A stretch of DNA of 64,000 nucleotides from Streptomyces albus subsp. albus (GTDB lineage: Bacteria; Actinomycetota; Actinomycetes; Streptomycetales; Streptomycetaceae), in the NCBI RefSeq assembly GCF_000719865.1, contig NZ_JOID01000016.1, forward strand, positions 295,669 through 359,668, read 5' to 3'. The notes beneath the pieces are model-generated. The model made no database searches, was not told the DNA's origin, and saw only the letters and a list, made by a program, of their open reading frames with translations. Position numbers and translations under genes: made by a program. Numbering within the stretch: the stretch's first letter is position 1; each line of letters begins with the position of its first letter. Shown here piece by piece: positions 14,661 through 23,439 of the stretch.

Positions 14661-17342
14661 ATGGCACCCGAACAGACGACCCGCCGCAACGGCGTGACCG
14701 GTTCGAACGGCGCGAACGGCACGTCCGCCGCGGCCGCCGCCGTCGGCACCCCCGGCACCGCCCGCCCCACCATCGTCCTCGTCGGCCACGGCATGGTCGG
14801 CCAGCGCTTCCTGGAGGCCCTCGCCGAGCGCGGGCTGACGGAGCGGGCACGCGTCGCCGTGTTCTGCGAGGAGCCCCGCGCCGCCTACGACCGGGTCCAG
14901 CTCACCTCGTACTTCTCCGGCCGCACGCCCGAGGATCTGGCGCTCGGCGAGCCGGAGTTCATGGAGAAGCACGGCATCGAGCTCCATCTCGGCGATCCGG
15001 TCGTGGCCGTCGACCGGGAGGCGCGCACCATCACCTCGCGCGCCGGGCGCACGCTCCGGTACGACACCCTCGTCCTCGCCACCGGCTCGTACCCCTTCGT
15101 TCCGCCGGTGCCCGGCAAGGACGCCGAGGGCTGCTTCGTCTACCGCACCATCGAGGACTTGCTCGCCATCGAGGAGTACGCGAAGAACTCCCGCACCGGC
15201 GCGGTCGTCGGCGGCGGACTGCTCGGCCTGGAGGCCGCCGGGGCGCTCAGGGGCCTCGGTCTGGAGACGCACGTCGTGGAGTTCGCGCCCCGGCTGATGC
15301 CCGTGCAGGTGGACGAGGGCGGCGGCGCCGCGCTCCGCCGCACCGTCGAGGACATGGGCGTCGAGGTGCACACCGGCGTCGGCACCCAGGAGATCACCAC
15401 TGGCGGCAACGGCTCCGTCACCGGCATGGCCCTCTCCGACGGCTCCGCGCTCGCCGCCGACCTCGTCGTCTTCTCCGCCGGCATCCGCCCCCGCGACCAG
15501 CTCGCCCGGGACTGCGGTCTGGCGGTCGGCGAGCGCGGCGGCATCACCGTCGACGCGAGCTGCCGCACCTCCGACCAGGCCGTCTACGCCATCGGCGAGT
15601 GCGCGCTGGCCGCCGACGGCAAGGTCTACGGACTGGTCGCCCCCGGCTACGAGATGGCCGAGACCGCCGCCGCCGCCATCGCCGGCGCGGAGGCCGCCTT
15701 CACCGGCGCCGACACCTCCACCAAGCTCAAGCTGCTCGGCGTGGACGTGGCGAGCTTCGGCGACGCGCACGGCACCACCGAGGGCTGCCTCGACGTCGTC
15801 TACTCCGACTCCCGCTCCGGCGTCTACAAGAAGCTGGTCGTCGGCTCCGACGGCGCGCTGCTCGGCGGCGTCCTGGTCGGCGACGCGGACGCCTACGGCA
15901 TGCTGCGCCCGCTCACCGGCTCCGTGCCGCCGGTGCCGCCGGAGCAGCTCGTGCTGCCCGCGGGGGCCGGGGCGCCGGTCGCGCTGGGACCGTCCTCGCT
16001 GCCCGACGAGGCCGTCATCTGCAGCTGCCACAACGTCACCAAGGGCAGCATCCGCGGCGCCGTCACCGAGCACAGCTGCACCACGGTGCCCGAGGTCAAG
16101 AAGTGCACCAAGGCCGGCACCGGCTGCGGCAGCTGCGTCAAGGTGCTCACCACGCTCGTCAACGACGAGCTGGAGGCCCAGGGGGTCAGCGTCGACAAGG
16201 GCCTCTGCGGCTGCTTCGCGCACACCCGCGCCGAGCTGTACGAGATCGTCCGGGTGCGGCGGCTGACCTCGTACGCACAGGTGCTCGACGAGCACGGCCG
16301 CGAGGAGGCGCGCGGCGGCGACGGCTGCGAGATCTGCAAGCCGACCGTCGCCTCGGTCATCGCCTCCCTCGCCCCCTCCATCGGCGCCGACGGCTACGTC
16401 CTGGACGGCGAGCAGGCCGCCCTCCAGGACACCAACGACCACTTCCTCGCCAACATCCAGCGCAACGGCTCCTACTCGGTCGTCCCGCGCATCCCCGGCG
16501 GTGAGATCACCCCGGAGAAGCTGATCGTGATCGGCGAGGTGGCCCGCGACTTCGGGCTCTACACGAAGATCACCGGTGGTCAGCGGATCGACCTGTTCGG
16601 CGCCAGCGTGGACCAGCTCCCGCAGATCTGGGCCCGGCTGGTGGACGCGGGCTTCGAGTCCGGACACGCGTACGGCAAGGCGCTGCGCACCGTGAAGTCC
16701 TGCGTCGGGCAGACCTGGTGCCGCTACGGCGTGCAGGACTCGGTGCGGATGGCCATCGAGCTGGAGCTGCGCTACCGGGGCCTGCGCTCGCCGCACAAGC
16801 TGAAGTCCGCCGTCTCCGGCTGCGCCCGCGAGTGCGCGGAGGCGCGCGGCAAGGACTTCGGGGTCATCGCCACCTCGAACGGCTGGAACCTGTACGTCGG
16901 CGGCAACGGCGGCGCCGACCCGCGCCACGCCGACCTGCTCGCCCAGGACCTGTCCGACGCCGAACTGGTCCGCCTCATCGACCGGTTCCTGATGTTCTAC
17001 ATCCGCACCGCCGACCGGCTGGAGCGCACCTCCGTCTGGCTGGAGCGGATCGAAGGGGGCCTCGACCACGTCCGGGACGTGGTGGTGCACGACTCGCTCG
17101 GCATCTGCGGCGAACTGGAGCGGCTGATGGCCGACCACGTCGCCGGCTACCGCGACGAGTGGGGCGCGACGCTGGAGGACCCGGAGCGGCTGCGCCGCTT
17201 CGTCTCCTTCGTCAACGCCCCGGGCACCCCCGACCCGTCCGTGCGCTTCGTGCCCGAGCGCGACCAGGTCAAGCCGGACCTCGGCATCCTGGCCGGCCCC
17301 GTCCTCCCCGTCCGCACCCTCGAAGGGAGCTCCGCCCGATGA
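14661..17342 (+). CDS. nirB: Nitrite reductase [NAD(P)H] large subunit
   Basis: 893 aa, full length. In order: an FAD/NAD reductase domain (TIVLVGHGMVGQRF at about residue 34, AVVGGGLLGLEAAGAL near 180, VYAIGECA near 312), two BFD-type [2Fe-2S] segments (VICSCHNVTKG, GTGCGSC; about 450-490, then DGCEICKP), a ferredoxin-like half domain, and the siroheme/4Fe-4S domain with the four cysteines in SCVGQTWCRYG (about 680) and SGCARECAEA (about 718). It catalyses six-electron reduction of nitrite to ammonium in the cytoplasm. The stop overlaps the nirD start (ATGA). Confidence 0.95.
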   Translation: MAPEQTTRRNGVTGSNGANGTSAAAAAVGTPGTARPTIVLVGHGMVGQRFLEALAERGLTERARVAVFCEEPRAAYDRVQLTSYFSGRTPEDLALGEPEFMEKHGIELHLGDPVVAVDREARTITSRAGRTLRYDTLVLATGSYPFVPPVPGKDAEGCFVYRTIEDLLAIEEYAKNSRTGAVVGGGLLGLEAAGALRGLGLETHVVEFAPRLMPVQVDEGGGAALRRTVEDMGVEVHTGVGTQEITTGGNGSVTGMALSDGSALAADLVVFSAGIRPRDQLARDCGLAVGERGGITVDASCRTSDQAVYAIGECALAADGKVYGLVAPGYEMAETAAAAIAGAEAAFTGADTSTKLKLLGVDVASFGDAHGTTEGCLDVVYSDSRSGVYKKLVVGSDGALLGGVLVGDADAYGMLRPLTGSVPPVPPEQLVLPAGAGAPVALGPSSLPDEAVICSCHNVTKGSIRGAVTEHSCTTVPEVKKCTKAGTGCGSCVKVLTTLVNDELEAQGVSVDKGLCGCFAHTRAELYEIVRVRRLTSYAQVLDEHGREEARGGDGCEICKPTVASVIASLAPSIGADGYVLDGEQAALQDTNDHFLANIQRNGSYSVVPRIPGGEITPEKLIVIGEVARDFGLYTKITGGQRIDLFGASVDQLPQIWARLVDAGFESGHAYGKALRTVKSCVGQTWCRYGVQDSVRMAIELELRYRGLRSPHKLKSAVSGCARECAEARGKDFGVIATSNGWNLYVGGNGGADPRHADLLAQDLSDAELVRLIDRFLMFYIRTADRLERTSVWLERIEGGLDHVRDVVVHDSLGICGELERLMADHVAGYRDEWGATLEDPERLRRFVSFVNAPGTPDPSVRFVPERDQVKPDLGILAGPVLPVRTLEGSSAR

Positions 17343-17740
17343 CGCTCGCACCCGAGACCACCCTGGACCGGCCCGCCCCGGCGTCCGCCGGTACGGCCAC
17401 GATCACCGCGACCCGTGTCGAACTGCTGGCCGGCGGCCACTGGCATGCGGTCTGCGACGCGGCCGACCTCACGCCCGGCCGCGGGGTGGCGGTGCTGCTG
17501 CCGGACGGGCGGCAGGCGGCCGTCTTCCTGGACCGGGCGGGCGCGGTGTACGCGATCGGCAACCAGGACCCGTTCACCGGCGCCTACGTCCTCTCCCGCG
17601 GGCTGATCGGCCGCACGGGGCGGGACGGCCGGCCCTTCGTCGCCTCGCCGCTGCTCAAGCAGCGCTTCGACCTGGCCACCGGCCAGTGCCTGGACGACGC
17701 CTCGGTGGCCGTGCCCGCGTACACCGCGCGCAGGGGCTGA
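17339..17740 (+). CDS. nirD: Nitrite reductase [NAD(P)H] small subunit
   Basis: 133 aa with a Rieske-like fold: GHWHAVCDAADLTPGRGVAV, AVFLDRAGAVYAIGNQDPF, then PFVASPLLKQRFDLATGQCLDD. As in other NirD proteins the Cys/His ligands of a true Rieske cluster are absent. It partners NirB in nitrite reduction. The ATG overlaps the nirB TGA by 4 bases. A strong hairpin 48 bases downstream closes the operon. Confidence 0.93.
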   Translation: MTLAPETTLDRPAPASAGTATITATRVELLAGGHWHAVCDAADLTPGRGVAVLLPDGRQAAVFLDRAGAVYAIGNQDPFTGAYVLSRGLIGRTGRDGRPFVASPLLKQRFDLATGQCLDDASVAVPAYTARRG

Positions 17741-17787
17741 GACCGCCACGGCCGGCACCCCTGCCTCTGCCGTCGCCCTCACACGCG

Positions 17788-17829
17788 TCCGGCGCGCCAC
17801 CGGTCCCTCACGGGCCGGGGCGCGCCGGA
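17788..17829 (+). terminator. Hairpin terminator after nirD
   Basis: Perfect 11-bp stem TCCGGCGCGCC (17788-17798) with GGCGCGCCGGA (17819-17829). Inside the 20-base loop, CCGG (17800-17803) can pair with CCGG (17815-17818). It follows the last gene of the nir operon. Confidence 0.65.
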
Positions 17830-18362
17830 GCCATGCGGTGCGGTCGCTGTTCCGCGGCTGTCTCCCCGGCGGTCACCGCCGCGTCCGGGCAGGTGGTGCT
17901 GCCATCCCACCACGGTGCAGGCGGGCTTCACGGTCTCCCAAAAGGTGCCGCGTTGTCGGGAGTGATGCTAGTCAACTTCTCGACCGTGAACGGACCGAGC
18001 TTGTCGGCTCAGTCGGTCACACCGGTTCATGCTCTCCTGCGCGGCCGGCTTCCGCGCCCGGAGTCACATCCACCGCGGGGTTGCGGTGCGGGACCGTTGA
18101 CAGGGCCCCACGCCGGGGCAGGCCCGGCGACATCCGCCCGGTCAGCGCCATCTGAGCCGTATCCCCGGCAAGCCGGTTCGTGCCTTGCAGGCTCCCAAAC
18201 GGATGCGAAGAGACTACCGGACCGCTGCGCGGCCCGGGGCCGGAAGATGCGATTCCTCCCGGGCGTGAACACCCGGGGTTCCTCCCGAGAACCGGCTGAA
18301 CTGCGTGGCGACTGTACGCTCGCAGGTGGGACCGCCCGTCCGGCCGGCCGCAGCGGCCTCGC
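17830..18362. other. Gene-free stretch holding the second 99-bp repeat
   Basis: No convincing gene on either strand. Besides the repeat at 17971-18069, an inverted repeat CCCGGG-N8-CCCGGG lies at about 18264-18283, suitable as a terminator for the small minus-strand secreted-protein gene. Confidence 0.5.
17971..18069 (-). repeat. 99-bp dispersed repeat, copy 2
   Basis: 96 of 99 positions match 7018-7116. On the minus strand AGGAG precedes an ATG at 18030 that opens a 20-codon frame ending at 17968. Relative to copy 1 the three substitutions give two synonymous changes and one Gln-to-Arg. The flanking sequences of the two copies are unrelated. Confidence 0.8.
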
Positions 18363-18509
18363 TCAGCGTTCTGCCGTGAGTCTGCCGTGGGCTCCTCCGG
18401 GGGCCTCCGCGGCGGAGGCGGGCGTTGCCGAGACGGCGCCGAGACCACCGAGCAGGGCGGTCGCGGCGAGAGCCGCCACCGCGGCCCTGCGAACGCGCAG
18501 TAAATTCAT
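18363..18509 (-). pseudogene. Truncated secreted protein (signal peptide only)
   Basis: 48 codons: Met, a basic segment (RVRR), a hydrophobic core (AAVAALAATALLGGLGAV) and a signal-peptidase site near ASAAEA, then about 14 residues and a stop. GAGGG lies 7 bases before the ATG, so the translation start looks genuine. It is divergent from the LacI repressor and shares its operator-containing region. The simplest reading is the 5' remnant of a secreted enzyme gene, for example a glycoside hydrolase of the same regulon. A true small secreted peptide is also possible. Confidence 0.5.
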
Positions 18510-18540
18510 GAGGTTCCCTCTCAGCTTCACGCGCTTCCAG

Positions 18541-18570
18541 TTTTCCGGAAGAATGCTGCAAGTTTTCGGA
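18541..18570. promoter_or_regulatory. Candidate LacI-family operator half-sites, upstream cluster
   Basis: TTCCGGAA (18543-18550, a perfect palindrome) and TTTTCGGA (18563-18570). The same two octamers recur just upstream of the sugar-binding protein gene (20194-20201 and 20206-20213). Sharing of motifs between the repressor region and the operon promoter supports one regulator for both. Confidence 0.4.
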
Positions 18571-18601
18571 GGCTGCGCCGGGAACGCTAGAGCTGGTTGG
18601 G

Positions 18602-18619
18602 ACACCCGTCAACGGGTGT
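18602..18619. promoter_or_regulatory. 18-bp palindrome in the leader of the LacI gene
   Basis: ACACCCGT-CA-ACGGGTGT, perfect 8-bp arms with a 2-base centre, ending 5 bases before the AAGGAGG ribosome-binding site of the repressor gene. The position fits an autoregulatory operator, or an RNA hairpin close to the ribosome site. Confidence 0.5.
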
Positions 18620-18635
18620 GGTGCAAGGAGGTTCC

Positions 18636-19673
18636 ATGGCGGTCGACGAAGCCGGGCAGTCGCGACCCAAGGTCACGATCACGGCGATCGCACAGGAAGC
18701 GGGTGTTTCCGTCCCGACGGTCTCGCGCGTGGTCAACGGCCGGTCCGACGTGGCGCCGGAGACCCGCGCCAAGGTGGAGGACCTGCTGCGCCGCCACGGC
18801 TACCAGCGGCGGGGCAGCGCCGGCCGCGAGGGGGCGGGCCTGATCGACCTGGTGTTCAGCGACCTCGACAGCCCCTGGGCCGTGGAGATCATCCGCGGCG
18901 TGGAGGAGGTGGCGCACGCGGCCGGCATGGGCACGGTCGTCTCCGCCACCCACGGCCGGGCCGGCGCCACCCGGCAGTGGCTGGAGAATCTGCGGGACCG
19001 CGCCTCCGACGGCGTCATCCTGGTGACCTCGGCCCTGGAACCGCTGCTCCAGAAGGAACTGCGGCGGCTGGACGTCCCCGTCGTGGTGGTGGACCCGGCC
19101 GGCTCGCCCTCCCTGGACGCCCCGACCGTCGGCGCCACCAACTGGGCGGGCGGCATGGCCGCCACCGAGCACCTCCTGGAGCTCGGGCACCGCCGGATCG
19201 GCTTCATCGGCGGCCCCATGCGGCTGCTGTGCAGCCGGGCCCGGATGGACGGCTACCGCACCGCGCTGGAGGCGGCCGGCATCCCCGCGCTGGACGAGCT
19301 GATGGTGGGCGGCGACTTCTACCACGAGTCCGGTTTCACCGGGGCGCAGAAACTGCTGGACCTGCCCGAGCCGCCCACCGCCATCTTCGCCTCCAGCGAC
19401 CAGATGGCCCTGGGCGCGATCGAGGCGCTGCGCCGCCGGGGGCTGCGGGTGCCGGACGACGTGAGCGTCGTGGGCTTCGACGACCTGCCCGAGATGCGGT
19501 GGTCCTCGCCCCCGCTGACGACGGTGCGGCAGCCGCTGGCCGAGATGGGGAAGGTCGCGGCGCGTACGGTGCTGCGCCAGGCCCGGGGCGAGGAGCTGGA
19601 CTCCCCGCGGGTCGAGCTGGCGACCGAGCTGATCGTCCGGCACAGCTCGGCGGCGCCCGCCCCGAGGTCCTGA
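18636..19673 (+). CDS. LacI/GalR-family repressor of the adjacent sugar operon
   Basis: 345 aa. N-terminal LacI HTH and hinge: TITAIAQEAGVSVPTVSRVV and NGRSDVAPETRAKVEDLL (residues about 10-50). A periplasmic-binding-like sensor domain follows (LIDLVFSDLDSPWAVEII, DGVILVTS, LGHRRIGFIGG, PTAIFASSDQMALGAIEAL, VSVVGFDDLPE). ATG chosen because AAGGAGG precedes it by 4 bases. The gene order repressor, binding protein, permeases, GH3 enzyme matches xylobiose (bxlREFGA) and related loci, so it probably senses a short beta-glycoside such as xylobiose or cellobiose. Confidence 0.9.
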   Translation: MAVDEAGQSRPKVTITAIAQEAGVSVPTVSRVVNGRSDVAPETRAKVEDLLRRHGYQRRGSAGREGAGLIDLVFSDLDSPWAVEIIRGVEEVAHAAGMGTVVSATHGRAGATRQWLENLRDRASDGVILVTSALEPLLQKELRRLDVPVVVVDPAGSPSLDAPTVGATNWAGGMAATEHLLELGHRRIGFIGGPMRLLCSRARMDGYRTALEAAGIPALDELMVGGDFYHESGFTGAQKLLDLPEPPTAIFASSDQMALGAIEALRRRGLRVPDDVSVVGFDDLPEMRWSSPPLTTVRQPLAEMGKVAARTVLRQARGEELDSPRVELATELIVRHSSAAPAPRS

Positions 19674-20143
19674 AGCGCCGCCGGACCCGCCCCGGCGCCT
19701 CTCCCGGCCCCGGGCGGCCCCTTGAGCGCCCGCGCACCCCCGGAGCCGGGCGCCGGCGCTCCCTGTGGCCCCGCACGCCCCAGCGCTCCTCTTGGCGCCG
19801 CCCGCCTCCCGGCGAGCCCCGGCGCTCCCGGCGGACGACAGCCCCGGCAGCCGCCGGGTCCGCGCGCCGTCCCCGGCTCTTCGTGCCGAGCCCGGCTACC
19901 GTCAACTCCGGGCAGCCGGGAGCCCCACGGAAGTCCAGCGGAAAGCCCAAGCGGTAGCCTCGGGCAACCGGTAGGCCTCCCGGATCCACACATCCACTCC
20001 GCCGGCGGCGCCGGGCGCCAGGACCTCCGACGTTTCGTCAACCGGCCCTTCTCACGCCTGCTTTCGGGCATCGCCGGGCCGGTCCCGGGGGCCCGCCGCA
20101 CCGTCCCGGCACGAACCCTCTGATCCCATTTTCGTTACAGCCG
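19674..20143. other. Intergenic stretch between the repressor and the binding-protein gene
   Basis: About 470 very GC-rich bases with no convincing gene or strong hairpin. The functional promoter elements lie only in the last 80 bases before the binding-protein gene. Confidence 0.5.
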
Positions 20144-20173
20144 TTGACACAGCTCATGATGGATCCGTAACTT
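20144..20173 (+). promoter_or_regulatory. Promoter of the sugar-uptake operon
   Basis: -35 TTGACA (20144-20149), an 18-base spacer and -10 TAACTT (20168-20173). The local composition is much more AT-rich than its surroundings. The operator-like motifs follow 20-40 bases downstream, where a bound repressor would block elongation or initiation. Confidence 0.6.
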
Positions 20174-20193
20174 CCAGAAACATCGACCGATAA

Positions 20194-20213
20194 TTTTCGG
20201 AAAGCTTCCGGAA
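20194..20213. promoter_or_regulatory. Candidate LacI operator at the sugar operon
   Basis: TTTTCGGA (20194-20201) and TTCCGGAA (20206-20213) form an imperfect palindrome about AGCT (14 of 18 symmetric positions across 20196-20213). It lies between the promoter and GGAAGG, the ribosome-binding site. Confidence 0.45.
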
Positions 20214-20221
20214 GGTGTGCC

Positions 20222-21532
20222 ATGCGGAACAAACTGTCACGTAGAGGCGGCCGGGCCATCGCCGCGCTCACGGCCACGATCGTCGCTTCATCCGTCCTGG
20301 CCGCCTGTGGCAGCAGCGGCCCCGAAGGCGCCGGGGGCGGCGAGGAGGGGACCCTCAACGTCTGGGTCTACGGAGACGCCTCCACCAAGGTGCAGGACGA
20401 GGCCGTCAAGCGGTTCAACAAGACCTCCGACGTCAAGGCCAAGCTCACCAAGGTCCCCGGCGACAGCTACCAGGACAAGCTCCGTACCGCGATGGGCACC
20501 CCCAACGCGCCGGACGTGTTCTTCAACTGGGGCGGCGGAAGCATCGCCAACTTCGTCGAGAAGGACATGCTCGTCGACCTCACCGCGGAGTTCGAGAAGG
20601 ACCCGGACCTCAAGGGTGCGTTCATCGACTCGATTGTCGGCGCGGGCAAGGTCAACGACAAGTACTACGGCGTGCCCATGCGCGGTATGCAGCCGGTGAT
20701 CCTGTTCTACAACAAGAACGTCTTCGAGAAGGCCGGCGCCGAGCCCCCGCAGTCGTGGGAGGACATGCTCGACCTCGTCGACACCTTCAAGAAGGAGGGC
20801 GTCACCCCGTTCGCCCTGGCCGGCGCCGACGCCTGGCCCGAGCTGATGTGGGTCGAGTACCTGCTCGACCGCAACGGCGGCGCCGAGGTCTTCCAGCGCA
20901 TCCAGGACGGCGACTCCGAGGCCTGGGGCGACCCGGCCGTCCTCAAGACGGCCGAGCAGATCAAGGAGCTGGTGGACAAGGGCGCGTTCGGCAAGAACTA
21001 CGCGTCGGTCAACTACACCGAGGACGGTGCCTCCACCCTCTTCGCCAAGGACCGCGCCGCCATGCACCTGATGGGCAGCTGGGAGTACGCCAACCAGAAG
21101 GCGAACCAGCCCAAGTTCGCCGAGGACGGCCTCGGCTGGACCTCCTTCCCGGCCATCCCCGGCGGCAAGGGCGACCCGAAGAGCGTCGTCGGCAACCCGA
21201 CGAACTACTGGTCGATCAACGCCAAGGCCAAGGAGCAGAAGGCGGCTCTGGAGTTCGTGAAGACCGCCGCCCAGGACGAGTACGTCAAGGACCTGGTCGC
21301 CAACGGTGACGTGCCCACCACCTCCGACGCCGAGGAGCGGCTGAAGGCCCACGACGCCCCGCAGTACGCGGAGTTCCAGTACGAGATGGTCAAGGCCGCC
21401 CCGGACTTCACCCTCTCCTGGGACCAGGCGCTCCCGTCCCAGCAGGCGGAGCCCATGCTCACCAACATCCAGAAGCTCTTCAACGGCCAGCTCTCGCCGA
21501 AGGACTTCGTCGAAGCGATGAAGGGTCTGTAA
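20222..21532 (+). CDS. Sugar ABC transporter substrate-binding lipoprotein
   Basis: 436 aa. The lipoprotein signal has lipobox VLAAC (Cys about 29) and a Gly/Ser-rich linker after it. The mature part is a family 1 solute-binding protein: TLNVWVYGDAS, PDVFFNWGGGSIANFVEK, YGVPMRGMQPVILFYNKN, WPELMWVEYLLDRNGG, FAKDRAAMHLMGSWEYAN. It captures the sugar outside the membrane and delivers it to the two permeases encoded next. The ATG is preceded by GGAAGG. In xylobiose or cellobiose systems of Streptomyces this is BxlE or CebE. Confidence 0.92.
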   Translation: MRNKLSRRGGRAIAALTATIVASSVLAACGSSGPEGAGGGEEGTLNVWVYGDASTKVQDEAVKRFNKTSDVKAKLTKVPGDSYQDKLRTAMGTPNAPDVFFNWGGGSIANFVEKDMLVDLTAEFEKDPDLKGAFIDSIVGAGKVNDKYYGVPMRGMQPVILFYNKNVFEKAGAEPPQSWEDMLDLVDTFKKEGVTPFALAGADAWPELMWVEYLLDRNGGAEVFQRIQDGDSEAWGDPAVLKTAEQIKELVDKGAFGKNYASVNYTEDGASTLFAKDRAAMHLMGSWEYANQKANQPKFAEDGLGWTSFPAIPGGKGDPKSVVGNPTNYWSINAKAKEQKAALEFVKTAAQDEYVKDLVANGDVPTTSDAEERLKAHDAPQYAEFQYEMVKAAPDFTLSWDQALPSQQAEPMLTNIQKLFNGQLSPKDFVEAMKGL

Positions 21533-21537
21533 GTCAC

Positions 21538-22497
21538 ATGCCGGCGTCCGCCACCCCTGGAACCACGGTGAAAGAGCCCCCCACGGGAGCGGTCAGGGCC
21601 CGGCCGTCCCGCGCCACATCAGGCGCGGGGCGGCCGGGCCTCGGCTGGGCCGTCCCCGGGCTGCTCTTCTTCACCCTCTTCGCGATCGTCCCGATGCTGC
21701 TGGTCGTGGCTCTGTCCTTCACCTCGTGGCAGGGCCTCGGCCTCCCCGAGTGGACCGGCGGCGCCAACTGGTCCCGTCTCTGGGAGGACCCGGAGATGCG
21801 GCAGGCCATCTGGCTGAGCGTGCTGCTCACCGGGCTGTCCTGGCTCTTCCAGACCCCGGTGGCGCTGCTGCTGGGCGTCTGGGCCGCGGGAAAGCAGCGC
21901 AACCGCGCCGTCCTCTCCGCGATCTTCTTCCTGCCGCTGCTGGCGTCCTCCGTGGCGCTGGCCCTGCTGTGGAAGTCGCTGCTCGACCCGAACTTCGGCC
22001 TGATCGCCGACATCGGCCCGTACATCGGCTTCCCGGACGGCAATCTGCTCGGCGACCCGCAGGGCGCCTTCGCCGCCGTCCTGTTCGTCGCCTCCTGGCA
22101 GTTCATCCCGTTCCACACGCTGCTCTACCAGGGCGGCGCGCGGCAGATCCCGAAGTCGCTCTACGACGCGGCGTACGTGGACGGGGCCGGCACCGTCCGG
22201 CAGTTCTTCAGCGTCACCCTGCCGCAGCTGAAGAACACCATCATCACCTCGTCGGTGCTGATGGTGGTGGGTGCGCTGACCTTCTTCGACACCGTGCTCA
22301 TCCTGACCGAGGGCGGTCCCGGCACGGACACCACCATCGTGCCGTTCCTCATGTACACCACCGGCTTCGACGCGTTCGACATGGGCTACGCCAGCGCCAT
22401 CGCCACCATCCTGGTCGCCATCGCCACCGGTATCTCCCTGCTCCTCGTACGACTCACCGGCTTCAGCGCCATGCGCAGTACCCGGGAGGGAATGTGA
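21538..22497 (+). CDS. Sugar ABC transporter permease 1 (MalF-like)
   Basis: 319 aa with six predicted membrane segments (first: VPGLLFFTLFAIVPMLLVVA). The conserved EAA loop is in YDAAYVDGAGTVRQFFSVTLP, which contacts the ATPase. A hydrophilic, Pro-rich N-terminus is cytoplasmic. It starts 5 bases after the binding-protein stop and overlaps the next permease by 4 bases (GTGA). Confidence 0.92.
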   Translation: MPASATPGTTVKEPPTGAVRARPSRATSGAGRPGLGWAVPGLLFFTLFAIVPMLLVVALSFTSWQGLGLPEWTGGANWSRLWEDPEMRQAIWLSVLLTGLSWLFQTPVALLLGVWAAGKQRNRAVLSAIFFLPLLASSVALALLWKSLLDPNFGLIADIGPYIGFPDGNLLGDPQGAFAAVLFVASWQFIPFHTLLYQGGARQIPKSLYDAAYVDGAGTVRQFFSVTLPQLKNTIITSSVLMVVGALTFFDTVLILTEGGPGTDTTIVPFLMYTTGFDAFDMGYASAIATILVAIATGISLLLVRLTGFSAMRSTREGM

Positions 22498-23396
22498 CCG
22501 ACGTGCTGTCCAAGCGCCCCGCCACCGGCTCACCGGAGCACGGCGGCCCCCGGCCCGCGTCCGGACGGCGGTCCTTCCGGCTGCCGCGCTGGAACTACCC
22601 GGCCGGCTTCGCCTCCCTGATCTGGCTGCTCATCGTCGGAGTGCCGCTCTACGCCCTGCTGACCTCGACCCTGAGGACCCGGGACGACTACCTCGACAGC
22701 GGTGCGCTGTCGGTGCCGAGCGACCCGACGCTGGACAACTACCGCAAGGTCTTCGAGAGCGACTTCCTGACCTATCTCACCAACACGGCCATCGTCACCG
22801 TGGCGACCGCGGCCCTCGTGGTGGTGCTCGCCGTGACGATCGGGTACACCGTCGTCCGCACCCGCAGCCGGATGTCCAACCGGATCTTCCAGGTCTTCCT
22901 GCTGGGACTGGCCATTCCCGCGCAGGCTGTGATCATCCCGGTCTATCTGATCATCACCAAGATGCATCTGTACGACTCGCTGCTGGCGATCATCCTGCCG
23001 ACCGCGGCCTTCACGCTGCCGGTCAGCGTCGTGATCCTGGCGGGCACGATGCGCGACATCGACGAGGAGATGTACGAGTCCATGGCCCTGGACGGGGCCA
23101 ACTCGCTGCGCATCCTGTGGAAGCTCGTCGTACCGCTCAGCCGGTCCGGCATCTCCACGGTGATCGTCTATGCCTCGCTCCAGGCGTGGAACAACTTCCT
23201 GTTCCCCCTGATCCTCACCCAGTCCCCGGAGACCCGGGTGCTGACCCTCGGCCTCTACGACTTCGTCGGCCAGTTCCGGGTGGACATCCCGGCGCTGCTC
23301 TCGGCGGTCGTGCTGTCGATCGTGCCCATCTTCGTCGTCTATCTCTTCGCCCGCCGTCAGCTGGTCAGCGGCCTGATGGGTGTCGGCGGCAAGTAG
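22494..23396 (+). CDS. Sugar ABC transporter permease 2 (MalG-like)
   Basis: 300 aa from the GTG overlapping the upstream TGA, with GGGAGGG before it. Six membrane segments; EAA loop YESMALDGANSLRILWKLVVP; C-terminal PALLSAVVLSIVPIFVVYLF. No ATPase gene is in the operon; related Streptomyces importers borrow the shared ATPase MsiK encoded elsewhere, and the same is inferred here. Confidence 0.92.
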   Translation: MTDVLSKRPATGSPEHGGPRPASGRRSFRLPRWNYPAGFASLIWLLIVGVPLYALLTSTLRTRDDYLDSGALSVPSDPTLDNYRKVFESDFLTYLTNTAIVTVATAALVVVLAVTIGYTVVRTRSRMSNRIFQVFLLGLAIPAQAVIIPVYLIITKMHLYDSLLAIILPTAAFTLPVSVVILAGTMRDIDEEMYESMALDGANSLRILWKLVVPLSRSGISTVIVYASLQAWNNFLFPLILTQSPETRVLTLGLYDFVGQFRVDIPALLSAVVLSIVPIFVVYLFARRQLVSGLMGVGGK

Positions 23397-23439
23397 ACGG
23401 CACCGCCCCCCACTACTTCATGCGCCGGACAGGAGTCCC

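Noticed and set aside
14637..17351. 904-codon minus-strand frame
   Set aside because: Exact antisense shadow of nirB, which has complete catalytic motifs.
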